Shown: piece by piece, positions 9,227-18,992 of the stretch
Position numbering within the stretch: position 1 is the stretch's first letter
How the letters are laid out: the number at the start of each line of letters is the position of its first letter
Source of the DNA: Arcicella rosea
GTDB taxonomy: Bacteria; Bacteroidota; Bacteroidia; Cytophagales; Spirosomataceae
Direction of reading: 5' to 3'
Length of the DNA: 64,000 bases
NCBI RefSeq assembly: GCF_040543805.1
Contig: NZ_JBEUMS010000005.1
Location: forward strand, 280,728 to 344,727
The notes under the pieces: model-generated
The model's input: only the letters and a program-made list of their open reading frames with translations
What the model was told of the DNA's origin: nothing
Databases searched by the model: none
Translations under genes and position numbers: made by a program

Positions 9227-10758
9227 AAACGCTTGTAACTTATTTGTTAGTACTTTTCTGTCATTTTACGGTACAAGCACAGCTTGAGCTTCCTTTAATT
9301 TTTAGCGACAACATGGTTTTACAGCAAAACATGGAAATTCCTGTTTGGGGAAAATCTTGTGAAAACTGTGAAGTTACCGTCACTTTTGATAATATTTCAA
9401 GAAAAACAAGAGCAGATAAAAAAGGAGATTGGCAACTGAAAATTCCTGCACATAAGGCTGGTGGACCTTTTCTATTAAGTATTTCTGATAAAAAGCAAGC
9501 TAAAACTTTACAAAATATTCTTGTCGGTGAAGTATGGCTTTGTGCGGGTCAATCTAATATGGAATTACGCCTTGAGCAGTCCAAAGAAGCTAAACAAGAA
9601 ATTTCTCAAGCCAGTAATTCTCAAATCAGATTTTTCCGTATGACGGCTCAAGACAAAGCCCGTCCTACTGCAAAAGTGGTTTTTGATGATAGTCTTCTGG
9701 CAGATTTGCAGGCAGGAAAATTCTATGAACCTACCACATGGCAAGTTTGCACAGCCGAAAACGCCGCCAAGTTTTCGGCTGTAGGCTACTATTTTGGCAA
9801 ATCACTTCAGCAACAACTGAATGTTCCAATCGGATTGATTTGCAATGCCGTTGGAGGAACTACCACACAGGCTTATATTGATTCAGCGAGTTTGGCTTCT
9901 CATCCACAACTTCGTCAATTTGTGGATGCTAACTGGCTTGAAAGCGCTCAAGATATTCATCCTTGGGTACTTGAACGGAGTAATGAAAATTTAGCAAAAG
10001 TGAAAAATGATGTTGTTCCAAATCGGAAGTTTTTACATCCTTTTGCAGGTTCATTTTTGTACAAAAACGGCATTCAACCTCTGTTGCCTTTTGCCATCAA
10101 AGGTGTAATTTGGTACCAAGGAGAATCGAACGCTACTCATCCCGAAATTCATACGCCACTATTTGAAACACTCGTAAAAAACTGGCGAAAGGCTTGGGGA
10201 CAAGGAGACTTTCCTTTTTATACTGTACAATTACCAACCATTGCCAATCGAAGTGCTTGGCCCGCTTTTCGTGCAAGTCAGGAAGAGTTAAGTAAGCGGA
10301 TTGTCAATTCAGGAATGGTGGTAACGATTGATACTGGAGATTCTTTAGATGTGCATCCTACTGACAAAAAAACCGTTGGCGAACGTTTAGGTTTATTAGC
10401 TTTAGCCAAAACGTATCATCAAAAAAATGCCTATTCTGGACCAGTCTTGCGAACTTACGAACAAAAAGGGAAGGAAGTACACCTTTATTTTGACCATGTG
10501 CAACAGCTAAAAACTAAAGACGGGCAAGTGCCAAAAAGTTTCGTTTTGCAAGGCTATAATTTAGGCGGAACAGAAGAATCCATTTTTTATCCAGAAAAAA
10601 TTGAAATTCAAACAACAAAAATTATTCTTACGCTACCAGCAAATCGACAAGTAACACAAATAAAATATGCTTGGTTCCCAAATCCAAAATGTAATATAAT
10701 CAATGAAGTTGGACTACCGATGTCACCATTTAAATTTGATTTGAAAGGAAGTTTTTAA
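9217..10758 (+). CDS. nanS: Sialate O-acetylesterase (SASA domain)
   Basis: 513 residues with a signal peptide (cleavage near VQAQ, 22). It opens with LPLIFSDNMVLQQ, the typical N-terminal beta domain of Bacteroidota sialate O-acetylesterases. The SGNH-like core follows: VWLCAGQSNMEL with the nucleophile Ser113, IWYQGESNA in the middle and DVHPTDKKTVGERL, which supplies the catalytic Asp/His. It removes 9-O-acetyl groups that block sialidase or lyase. It is the last gene of the locus and starts inside the nanH 3' end. Confidence 0.9.
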   Translation: MEVKTLVTYLLVLFCHFTVQAQLELPLIFSDNMVLQQNMEIPVWGKSCENCEVTVTFDNISRKTRADKKGDWQLKIPAHKAGGPFLLSISDKKQAKTLQNILVGEVWLCAGQSNMELRLEQSKEAKQEISQASNSQIRFFRMTAQDKARPTAKVVFDDSLLADLQAGKFYEPTTWQVCTAENAAKFSAVGYYFGKSLQQQLNVPIGLICNAVGGTTTQAYIDSASLASHPQLRQFVDANWLESAQDIHPWVLERSNENLAKVKNDVVPNRKFLHPFAGSFLYKNGIQPLLPFAIKGVIWYQGESNATHPEIHTPLFETLVKNWRKAWGQGDFPFYTVQLPTIANRSAWPAFRASQEELSKRIVNSGMVVTIDTGDSLDVHPTDKKTVGERLGLLALAKTYHQKNAYSGPVLRTYEQKGKEVHLYFDHVQQLKTKDGQVPKSFVLQGYNLGGTEESIFYPEKIEIQTTKIILTLPANRQVTQIKYAWFPNPKCNIINEVGLPMSPFKFDLKGSF

Positions 10759-11180
10759 GGCTAAGTATTTGGAAGCATTTAGTCAAACCTATTAAGGATT
10801 CATATAATTATCTAATAATAAGAACTTTAATGTCAAATCCTTATAGGTTTATATTCTCAATTTATTGATTCCAAATATTTAAGTTAGTTTATATAATATC
10901 ATTATTTAACATAATAAATATTATAGTTCAAATATTGAATACAACAATATTTGTCATTTTGTTCTTATTTAAATACTATAGGTAAAAAATGCTCTTCGGT
11001 TTAGTAATTGTATTAGAGCTTTCAGTCGTGAATTAGGTAGATTAAGTAAGAAAAAAAAAGAAAGTAAAAACAGAATAATCCAATTTTGGAAACTTTAAAT
11101 ACATAAGGATATAAATGCTTATCTTTCAAGCAAGAACCATCATTAATAAATTTAACTTACAATTACTGTATTTATAATAA
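10759..11180. other. AT-rich intergenic gap between the sialic-acid and efflux regions
   Basis: No gene seen on either strand. It contains an imperfect inverted repeat: AAACCTATTAAGGATT near 10786 against AATCCTTATAGGTTT near 10838, about 35 bases apart. This could end nanS transcription, although no T-run follows. The rest is AT-rich sequence that presumably holds the promoter of the sensor-kinase gene. Confidence 0.5.
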
Positions 11181-12263
11181 ATGAGCGAAAAAAAAGATAC
11201 ATTTTTAAGTAACAAGGGAAAGCGAATTATCATCGTTGTTTTCGCTTTTACCTTATTAAACCTTGTTTCCTACATTATTGACCCTTATTCTTCCTATTGG
11301 GTTTATTATTTCAACCGTTCTGTACTGACGATAGCAGAAGACTTGGCTTTGTCATTTATTTTCTGCTTGTTAATTTCTGAAACAAGTATTTACATCAGTA
11401 ACAAACTCAATGTGTTAATTTCATGGACAGAAAAACCCTTGAAAAGGCTATTTATCGAAACGGGACTAAACTTGGTGATTATCTTTGTAAGTCTTGTCAT
11501 GTTAGACCAATTGTACCAATTATTGGATAATCCTGAAACTTGTATAGAAATTCATACTGCCGACCAAGTAAGAGGTTTTTTACAATGGATTGTAGTCAGT
11601 ACGATTATCGCATTTATGATTATCGGAATAAACACCTGTAATTACCTGATTGTCAGCTGGAAAAATGCTGCCATGAAAGCAGCCGCACTCGACCAACTCG
11701 CTGTCGAAGCAGAATTACAATCTTTAAAACTTCAAATAGATCCACATTTTGTATTCAATAATCTTAGCGTACTTTCTGAACTGATATTAGTCAACCAGCA
11801 ATTAGGCTATGAATATGCCGAGAATTTTTCAAAAATTTATCGCTATATGTTGGTCAACTCAAAGAAAGATATAATTCTATTAGAAGATGAGTTGAAGTTT
11901 TTGCATTCTTATATGTTCTTGATTAAGAACCGTATAGGTGAAGGAGTAGCATTTGAAGTAAGCATTGACAAAGAAAATAAACAACTGTATTTACCACCAC
12001 TGACCTTGCAATTATTGGTAGAAAATGCCTTAAAACATAACAAAACCAATAAGAAAAACCCTTTGAAAATTAGTATTTATAATACTGACGAACAAACGTT
12101 GATTGTTGAAAACATGCTACTTCCCATCGAAAATCAGCTTGAATCATCAGGAATTGGTATCCAAAATATTATTAGAAGATATGATTTACTCTGGCAAAAA
12201 CAGCCTGAAATTATACAAAACGAAACTACATTTAAGGTAAAAATTCCTTTAATAAAACAATGA
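11181..12263 (+). CDS. LytS-family sensor histidine kinase (His_kinase domain)
   Basis: 360 residues. Four hydrophobic segments (about 14-33, 49-70, 92-112, 132-158) form the membrane sensor with no large periplasmic domain. The kinase part has the LytS-type H-box LKLQIDPHFVFNNL with the phospho-acceptor His189 and an N-box LLVENALKH with Asn282. The G-box is short (SSGIGIQNIIRRY). Such kinases phosphorylate LytTR regulators; the regulator gene follows with a 4-base overlap. The signal is unknown. Position directly upstream of an RND efflux operon suggests control of that operon. Confidence 0.92.
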   Translation: MSEKKDTFLSNKGKRIIIVVFAFTLLNLVSYIIDPYSSYWVYYFNRSVLTIAEDLALSFIFCLLISETSIYISNKLNVLISWTEKPLKRLFIETGLNLVIIFVSLVMLDQLYQLLDNPETCIEIHTADQVRGFLQWIVVSTIIAFMIIGINTCNYLIVSWKNAAMKAAALDQLAVEAELQSLKLQIDPHFVFNNLSVLSELILVNQQLGYEYAENFSKIYRYMLVNSKKDIILLEDELKFLHSYMFLIKNRIGEGVAFEVSIDKENKQLYLPPLTLQLLVENALKHNKTNKKNPLKISIYNTDEQTLIVENMLLPIENQLESSGIGIQNIIRRYDLLWQKQPEIIQNETTFKVKIPLIKQ

Positions 12264-13015
12264 TAGAAAAAATACTGATAATAGAAGACGAGAAGCCCAA
12301 TGCGGATAGATTACAACGTTTAATTAAAATAATCAGACCAAAAGCTATTGTTCTTGAGGTATTAGATAGTATTTCCGATAGTGTGACTTGGTTTAACACA
12401 CATGAAAAACCTGATGTGGTGATGATGGACGTAAGATTATCGGACGGGCTTAGTTTTGAAATCTTTGAGCAAGTAAAAATAAACTGCCCAATCATTTTCA
12501 CAACAGCTTATGATGAATATGCTGTTAAAGCGTTCAAATACAACAGCATCGACTATTTATTGAAACCCGTTGAACAGGAAGAGTTACTGGCGGCTTTTAC
12601 AAAATTGGAAACCTTGTCGGGCGATTTTCATCAAAAATCGTTAGAAGGATTATTAAATTTTTTACAGCCAAAGGATTTTAGAAATAGGTTCTTGATTCCT
12701 TATAAAGATGGTTACAAAACAGTGCAAGTAAGTGATATCGCTTTTTTCTATTCTAAACTAAAAATTACACGAGCCAAACTTCTCAATGGCTCTGAAGAAA
12801 CCATTCCACTGACGATGGAAGAACTTGAATACCAACTCAATCCAAAAACATTTTTCAGAGCAAATCGTCAAATTATTATTCATATTGATGCCATTCAGCA
12901 AGTACACAATTATTTTAATGGAAAATTAAAAATTGACATTGCTAAGAACGCAGAAGTAGAAGTAGTTATTAGTCGTGATAAAGCAGGTTTGTTCAAATCA
13001 TGGATGGATTATTAA
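12260..13015 (+). CDS. LytTR-family response regulator
   Basis: 251 residues. The N-terminal receiver domain has the acidic pair at Glu9/Asp10, phospho-acceptor Asp57 (VVMMDVRL), the TTAYDEYAVKAF switch segment and a KPV lysine. A LytTR DNA-binding domain occupies about 140-250, with the typical KTFFRANRQIIIHIDAI segment. It overlaps the kinase gene by 4 bases (ATGA), indicating coupled translation. Probable targets are its own operon and the efflux genes 177 bases downstream (inference). Confidence 0.93.
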   Translation: MIEKILIIEDEKPNADRLQRLIKIIRPKAIVLEVLDSISDSVTWFNTHEKPDVVMMDVRLSDGLSFEIFEQVKINCPIIFTTAYDEYAVKAFKYNSIDYLLKPVEQEELLAAFTKLETLSGDFHQKSLEGLLNFLQPKDFRNRFLIPYKDGYKTVQVSDIAFFYSKLKITRAKLLNGSEETIPLTMEELEYQLNPKTFFRANRQIIIHIDAIQQVHNYFNGKLKIDIAKNAEVEVVISRDKAGLFKSWMDY

Positions 13016-13191
13016 GGATTTATTAACGAATGTCCCCCTATCTCATACACGTTTTATCAATTCATTTTCGCTTCAAAATTCGGGAAAGTAAATCTTCAAT
13101 TCAGCAGTAAAAATATACGGTTCAGTGATTTTCTCCAGAATTAATGTGTAAGTAAAACTTCCTTTGTAGTATAAATTAATCCTTATACTCA

Positions 13192-14331
13192 ATGTTAAAG
13201 CTCACTTCTAAAACAGAGAATGTTTCTAAAGGAATGATATTCCTTCTCTGTTTATTCATCCTATTTTCTTGTAAAGAACAAACACAAGAACAGGCTAATT
13301 ATGCGCCAATAGCGGTTGATTTTCTTCAAATCGATTTTTCAAATGCTGATGTTGCTAAAAAATATCCTGGAATAATTGAAGGCTCCGTCAATGTTGATTT
13401 GAAAGCACAAGTATCAGGCTACTTAGAGCAAATATTTGTAAAAGAAGGCGATTATGTACAAAAAGGGCAAGCTCTTTTCAAAATCAAAGCAGAGGTATTC
13501 AACGAACAGGTCAATAACAGTTCGGCGACACTCAAAGCTGCCTTGGCGGCACAAGCTAATGCTAAATTAGAAATTGAAAAGATTCGTCCTTTGGTAGAAG
13601 GAAAAGTAGTTTCTGAAATCCAATTACAAACGGCTCAAGCCAATTATGAGGCTGCTTCTGCACAAGTAAACCAAGCAAAAGCCATGTTGAGTTCTTCTAA
13701 AATCAATGCAGAATTTAGTCTGATAAAAGCTCCTATTAGCGGTTATATTGGTAGAATTCCAAACAGAATTGGCAATTTGGTAACGCCAGCCGACCTTGTT
13801 CCGCTTACCACCCTTTCAGACATTAATCAGATTTTTGTTTATTTCTCGCTCACAGAAGCAGATTATATTGCTTTTATGAAAGAAAAAGGTTTACAGAAAA
13901 ATGCTAATACAGTTTCATTGGTGATGGCTGATGGTAGCGAATATAAACACAAAGGTAAATTAGAATTTGCCAGTGGAAATATCGACCGCACTACTGGAAG
14001 CATTGCCTTGAAAGCCATTTTCCCTAATCCTGATAAACTACTTCGTTCGGGAGGTTCCGCTGGTGTGATTTTACAAAAAGCTTACAACACAGCATTATTA
14101 GTACCAATGGCGAGTGTCAAAGATATTCAAGATAAATACTTTGTTTTCTCGTTGGCTGATAGCAACAAAGTAGCGATGAAACCATTTGAAATCGAAGGAA
14201 AATCGGGCAATCATTACATCGTAAAATCTGGGATTAATGCTGGCGAGAAGATTGCCCTCACAAGTATTGATTTATTGAATGAAGGAATGATGGTTATTCC
14301 TAAAATCACAAAAGGTTCATTGGGAAAATAA
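13192..14331 (+). CDS. RND efflux periplasmic adaptor subunit (AcrA/MexA family)
   Basis: 379 residues; lipobox LFSC with Cys27 if the ATG at 13192 is used, or Cys13 from the in-frame ATG at 13234. Both starts are plausible. Domains in order are a biotinyl-lipoyl-like half (VDLKAQVSGYLEQIFVKEGDYVQKGQ), an alanine-rich helical hairpin (about 100-165), the second lipoyl half (SLIKAPISGYIGRI) and a beta-barrel with a membrane-proximal domain. It links the inner-membrane pump to the outer-membrane channel. First gene of a three-gene operon (spacings 23 and 11 bases). Confidence 0.93.
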   Translation: MLKLTSKTENVSKGMIFLLCLFILFSCKEQTQEQANYAPIAVDFLQIDFSNADVAKKYPGIIEGSVNVDLKAQVSGYLEQIFVKEGDYVQKGQALFKIKAEVFNEQVNNSSATLKAALAAQANAKLEIEKIRPLVEGKVVSEIQLQTAQANYEAASAQVNQAKAMLSSSKINAEFSLIKAPISGYIGRIPNRIGNLVTPADLVPLTTLSDINQIFVYFSLTEADYIAFMKEKGLQKNANTVSLVMADGSEYKHKGKLEFASGNIDRTTGSIALKAIFPNPDKLLRSGGSAGVILQKAYNTALLVPMASVKDIQDKYFVFSLADSNKVAMKPFEIEGKSGNHYIVKSGINAGEKIALTSIDLLNEGMMVIPKITKGSLGK

Positions 14332-14354
14332 GTGCATTTCAAAATTGAAAAGAC

Positions 14355-17300
14355 ATGTTAAAAAAAATAATAGATAGACCCGTTTTGGCTACGGTGATTT
14401 CTATCGTGATTGTGGTGTTAGGAATTGTCGGACTTGATAGACTTTCCGTAACACGATTCCCAGATATTTCACCACCAACAGTTACGGTGTCGGGTTCGTA
14501 TCCAGGCGGTAATAGCGAAACTGTAATTCGTTCGGTTGTTACGCCACTTGAAGAGCAAATTAATGGAGTAGAAAACATGCAGTATATCAAATCTACTGCT
14601 AGTAATGATGGAACATTTTCAATTTCAATCATCTTTAAACAAGGAGTAAATGCCGACCAAGCAGCAGTAAATGTACAAAATCGTGTACAACAAGCTACGC
14701 CGATTTTACCACAAGAAGTTATCAGGATGGGACTCACCACTTCCAAACAACAGAATAGCATGATTATGATATTCAATTTGTTTACGGAGGATAATAAAAA
14801 ATATGATGAGACATTTTTGCAGAATTATGCCAATATTAATCTTATTCCACAAATCAAACGGGTGCCAGGCGTAGGACAAGCAATGGTTTTTGGTACGAAA
14901 GATTACTCTATGCGTATTTGGCTCAATCCACGCCAAATGGCAAATTACAATTTAGTTCCTGCCGACATCAGTAATGCCATTTCCGACCAAAGTTCAGAAG
15001 CCGCACCCGGAAAATTAGGAGAAGAGTCTAACGCTGCTTTAGAGTACGTTATTCGTTATAAAGGCAAAAAGAATCTTCCTGAAGATTATGATGATATTAT
15101 CGTAAAAAATACTGGCAACAATATTATTCGTTTGAAAGATGTAGCTCGTATTGAATTTGGAGCAATTTCTTACAGTGGTAACAATACTTCAAACGGAAGG
15201 AATACCGCTACCATCGCTATTTTACAAACCACAGGTTCGAACGCCAATGAAATCGAAATTGGGATTGACAAGGAAATTGAACGATTGTCAAAATCTTTTC
15301 CTCCAGGCATAAAATACTCGAAATTAATGAGTACCAAGGAAAAGTTGGACGAAGCAACAAGCCAAGTAAAATCTACTTTGTTTGAAGCCTTCGTGCTTGT
15401 TTTCTTGGTTGTATTCCTCTTTTTACAGGATTTTCGTTCTACGATTATTCCCGCAATAGCTGTGCCTGTAGCCATTATTGGAACATTCTTCTTTTTGCTC
15501 GTACTAGGTTTCACGATTAATGTCTTAACACTTTTTGCCTTAGTTTTAGCCATTGGAATTGTGGTGGATGATGCCATTGTCGTTGTGGAAGCAGTACACA
15601 GTAAAATGGAAGGAACGCATTTAAGCGGAAAAGAAGCTACACACTCAGCAATGGGGGAAATCACGGGTGCTGTAATTTCTATTACTCTTGTGATGTCTGC
15701 GGTATTTATCCCGATTGGTTTCATGACAGGTTCAGCAGGAATTTTCTATAAGCAATTTGCTTATACGCTGGCTATTGCCATCATTATTTCTGCCGTAAAT
15801 GCTCTGACACTTACGCCTGCTTTATGTGCTTTACTCTTGAAAAATACACATAGTGAAAGTAAGACCAAAATTAGTTTTAGTAAGCGCTTTTTCTCTGGGT
15901 TTAATGCAGGGTTTGAAAATCTCACAAATCGTTATGTAAAGAGTATTCGTTTCTTGGCGATACACAAATGGTTAGGCATAAGCTTTATCGCTTCTATAAT
16001 TGGCGTGGCTACTTGGTCTATTATGAGTACCCCAAAAAGCTTTGTGCCTATGGAAGACGATAATATGTTTACATTCGTACTAAGCATGCCTCCAGGAACA
16101 GCATTAACTCCAACAACCAAAGTAGCCGATAAAATCAACAAGTTATTGTCGGAAATAGAAGCCATTGAAGATAATACCACCATCACAGGTTTTAACCTTA
16201 TGACCAACAGTACAAGTCCTGCTTATGCTGTTGGCTTTGTTAAATTTAAACCACGAACACAACGGGGGAAAATACAGGACATCGACGAGCTGATGAAAAT
16301 TGTAGATGCAAAACTATCTGCTGTTAACGAAGGAAGTATCCTCACGATGAGAATGCCACCAGTAGATGGTTATGGAGTTACGAACGGTGTCGAAATTGTA
16401 TTACAAGACCGGCAAGGTCGTAGTTCTGTCGCCTTGAAAGCACAGGCTGATAAAGTAATTGCTGACTTGATGAAAGTTGATGGAGTACAATTAGCTTACA
16501 CTATGTTTAGGGCTGATTATCCACAATTAGAATTGGAAATAGATGAAGCCAAAGCTAAACAAATGGGACTTAGCATTAATAATATTTTAAGTACCGTTCA
16601 AAGCTATTTTTCAGGCGATCAATCTTTGAATTTTTCAAGATTTGGAAAATTTTATCGAGTAAATATCAAAGCTGATGGTGTATTTAGAATGGATGAACAA
16701 GCTTTCAATGAAGTTTTTGTTCGTAATGATAATGGAGTAATGGTTCCCGTAAAATCAATTATTTCCTTGCATAAAGTATATGGTCCAGAATCAGTAAGTC
16801 GCTATAATCTTTATAATGCACTGACAATCAACATCAATGCTATGCCCGGAATAAGTAATGGTGCTTTGATGGAACGATTGGAAGTTATTTTAAATAAAAT
16901 GCCTGCGGACTATAGTTATGAATGGACGGGATTAAGCTTGGAAGAAAAATCAGCAGGAAATCAGACAATAGCCATTTTAGGACTTTGTTTACTCTTCGTG
17001 TATTTGCTTTTATCAGCTCAGTACGAAAGTTATTTATTGCCTCTTGCTGTTTTATTATCTATTCCAACGGGGATTCTAGGGGCTTTTATCGGTACTAAAA
17101 GTATTGGGCTAGACAACAATATTTATGTACAGATTGGTATCATTATGCTAATTGGTCTATTAGCCAAAAATGCTATTCTGATAGTAGAATTCGCTGTACA
17201 AAGAAGACGTGCCGGATTATCTATTTTGGATGCTGCATTAGATGCTTCCAAAGCCCGATTAAGACCAATCGTGATGACATCACTCGCATTCATTGTTGGT

Positions 17301-17483
17301 ATGATTCCATTAATGGTTTCAAAAGGTGGAACTGCTACAGGAAATCATTCTATCAGTACCAGTGCCGCAATGGGGATGTTAAGTGGTGTGGTTTTAGGCG
17401 TAATTGTCATCCCTTTATTGTTTATGTTATTCCAATACTTGCAAGAAAAAGTATCTTGGAAAAAGCAAGTATTTCAATCGTAA
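14355..17483 (+). CDS. RND multidrug efflux pump, inner-membrane subunit (AcrB/MexB, HAE1 family)
   Basis: 1042 residues, the standard length for HAE1 pumps. The N-terminus (IIDRPVLATVISIVIVVLG) is the first transmembrane helix. TM4 has the proton-relay aspartates Asp405-Asp406 in GIVVDDAIVVVEAV. Two large periplasmic loops and a second TM bundle follow, ending with GLLAKNAILIVEFA and RLRPIVMTS signatures. It is the proton-driven drug exporter of the tripartite system. Substrates cannot be inferred from sequence alone. Confidence 0.96.
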   Translation: MLKKIIDRPVLATVISIVIVVLGIVGLDRLSVTRFPDISPPTVTVSGSYPGGNSETVIRSVVTPLEEQINGVENMQYIKSTASNDGTFSISIIFKQGVNADQAAVNVQNRVQQATPILPQEVIRMGLTTSKQQNSMIMIFNLFTEDNKKYDETFLQNYANINLIPQIKRVPGVGQAMVFGTKDYSMRIWLNPRQMANYNLVPADISNAISDQSSEAAPGKLGEESNAALEYVIRYKGKKNLPEDYDDIIVKNTGNNIIRLKDVARIEFGAISYSGNNTSNGRNTATIAILQTTGSNANEIEIGIDKEIERLSKSFPPGIKYSKLMSTKEKLDEATSQVKSTLFEAFVLVFLVVFLFLQDFRSTIIPAIAVPVAIIGTFFFLLVLGFTINVLTLFALVLAIGIVVDDAIVVVEAVHSKMEGTHLSGKEATHSAMGEITGAVISITLVMSAVFIPIGFMTGSAGIFYKQFAYTLAIAIIISAVNALTLTPALCALLLKNTHSESKTKISFSKRFFSGFNAGFENLTNRYVKSIRFLAIHKWLGISFIASIIGVATWSIMSTPKSFVPMEDDNMFTFVLSMPPGTALTPTTKVADKINKLLSEIEAIEDNTTITGFNLMTNSTSPAYAVGFVKFKPRTQRGKIQDIDELMKIVDAKLSAVNEGSILTMRMPPVDGYGVTNGVEIVLQDRQGRSSVALKAQADKVIADLMKVDGVQLAYTMFRADYPQLELEIDEAKAKQMGLSINNILSTVQSYFSGDQSLNFSRFGKFYRVNIKADGVFRMDEQAFNEVFVRNDNGVMVPVKSIISLHKVYGPESVSRYNLYNALTININAMPGISNGALMERLEVILNKMPADYSYEWTGLSLEEKSAGNQTIAILGLCLLFVYLLLSAQYESYLLPLAVLLSIPTGILGAFIGTKSIGLDNNIYVQIGIIMLIGLLAKNAILIVEFAVQRRRAGLSILDAALDASKARLRPIVMTSLAFIVGMIPLMVSKGGTATGNHSISTSAAMGMLSGVVLGVIVIPLLFMLFQYLQEKVSWKKQVFQS

Positions 17484-17494
17484 ATTAAACCGAA

Positions 17495-18907
17495 ATGAAA
17501 TTATCAAAAATACATATATTACTAAGCGTTAGTATTTCATTGCTACTTTTTTCGTGTAATGTAGGGAAGAAATATAGCCGAACGCACTTAAACATTCCTG
17601 AGCAATATAGAGAAACCGTCAACCTAACGGCAGATACTGTTCAATTGCCTTGGAGAACCTTTTTTAAAGATTCTATATTGGTTAACCTGATAGAAAAGAC
17701 TCTCTTAAAAAATAATGAAATCACTGTAGCTGTGATGAATATGCAACAGCTAGATTTAATGTACAAACAGTCAAAGTTAGGGCTTTATCCGTCTGTAGAT
17801 TTGAACATAGGAGCAAATAGAAACTGGCTTTCTAAAAGTTCGCTGAATGGCTCATTGACCGAACAATTCTTAGGGACAAGTTATATGGATGATTATAGTG
17901 CCAGCTTAAGACTATCTTGGGAAGCTGATATTTGGGGAAAAGCCAAAATGTACAGAGAGTCTTCACTTGCAGATTATTTCGCACAAAAAGAAAAATTTTC
18001 TGCTTTGAAAACAAGACTCATCGTTCAGGTTGCTCAAGCCTATTATAATTTAACAGCACTCGACGAACAACTGAAAGTAGCAAAACGTAACATTGTTTTG
18101 GGAGATAGTACCTTGGCGATGATTCAGCTTCAATATAAATCTGGACAAGTAAATTCCTTAGCAGTAGAGCAAGCCGAAGCACAAAAGAAAACGGCGGAAT
18201 TATTAGTTCCTCTGGCATTACAAAATATTGCAGTACAAGAAAATGCTCTCAGTATTTTATGTGGAGAATTTCCTAATAGCATTACTAGGGTTCAAAATAT
18301 GAGTGAAACCATGCTTTCAGCAATTTTTCCTTTGGGTGTTCCAGCCATGCTTTTGAGTCGCCGACCAGATGTAAAATCAGCAGAATATGTTGTGGTTTCA
18401 GCCAATGCAAAAATGAATATTGCTAATATTTCCATGTATCCAAGTATCAGTTTTACGCCCTCGGTTGGAGTCAATTCTTTTAAACTTAATACTTGGTTTA
18501 ATTTGCCCGGTTCTATCGTAAAAAATATAGGAGTCAATTTAACACAGCCAATTTTTATGAAAAAATCGCTTAAAACAGCTTATGATATTGCCGTCATTGA
18601 TCAAGAAAAAGCCTTGACTACTTTCAAACAATCGCTATTAATAGCAGTAGGTGAAGTATCTGATGCACTTGCCAGAGCTAAGTATGCAGATGAAAGAATG
18701 GACTTAGTTAAACTAAAAAAAGCATCGCTCACAAAAGCTACAAATGATGTTTTAATGCTTTATAAAAGTGGAATGGCTACGTATTTGGAAGTAATTAGTA
18801 CTCAAAACAATTTCTTACAAAATGAATTAGAAACCATAGAAATCAAAAAAGAGAAATTTAATGCCATCACTGATTTGTATCGGAGCTTAGGTGGTGGAGA
18901 AAAATAA
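17495..18907 (+). CDS. Outer-membrane efflux channel, TolC/OprM (NodT) family lipoprotein
   Basis: 470 residues with a lipobox LFSC (Cys21). Two repeats of the outer-membrane efflux protein fold are visible, with long helical segments and the family signature PAMLLSRRPDVKSAEY near residue 285. It completes the tripartite RND system started at 13192 and lies 11 bases after the pump gene. No clear terminator is seen in the 85 bases before the convergent LodB-like gene. Confidence 0.93.
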   Translation: MKLSKIHILLSVSISLLLFSCNVGKKYSRTHLNIPEQYRETVNLTADTVQLPWRTFFKDSILVNLIEKTLLKNNEITVAVMNMQQLDLMYKQSKLGLYPSVDLNIGANRNWLSKSSLNGSLTEQFLGTSYMDDYSASLRLSWEADIWGKAKMYRESSLADYFAQKEKFSALKTRLIVQVAQAYYNLTALDEQLKVAKRNIVLGDSTLAMIQLQYKSGQVNSLAVEQAEAQKKTAELLVPLALQNIAVQENALSILCGEFPNSITRVQNMSETMLSAIFPLGVPAMLLSRRPDVKSAEYVVVSANAKMNIANISMYPSISFTPSVGVNSFKLNTWFNLPGSIVKNIGVNLTQPIFMKKSLKTAYDIAVIDQEKALTTFKQSLLIAVGEVSDALARAKYADERMDLVKLKKASLTKATNDVLMLYKSGMATYLEVISTQNNFLQNELETIEIKKEKFNAITDLYRSLGGGEK

Positions 18908-18992
18908 GAGACAAGGGAATTAAAGCGTAATGGTTGTCAATGGTATAGTATGGTAGTGTTTCTAAAATCTAACATAGCTTTATCGGAGAAAA

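Noticed and set aside
15170..15724. 184-codon - strand frame inside the RND pump gene
   Set aside because: Antisense shadow of a strongly conserved gene; no start context or similarity.
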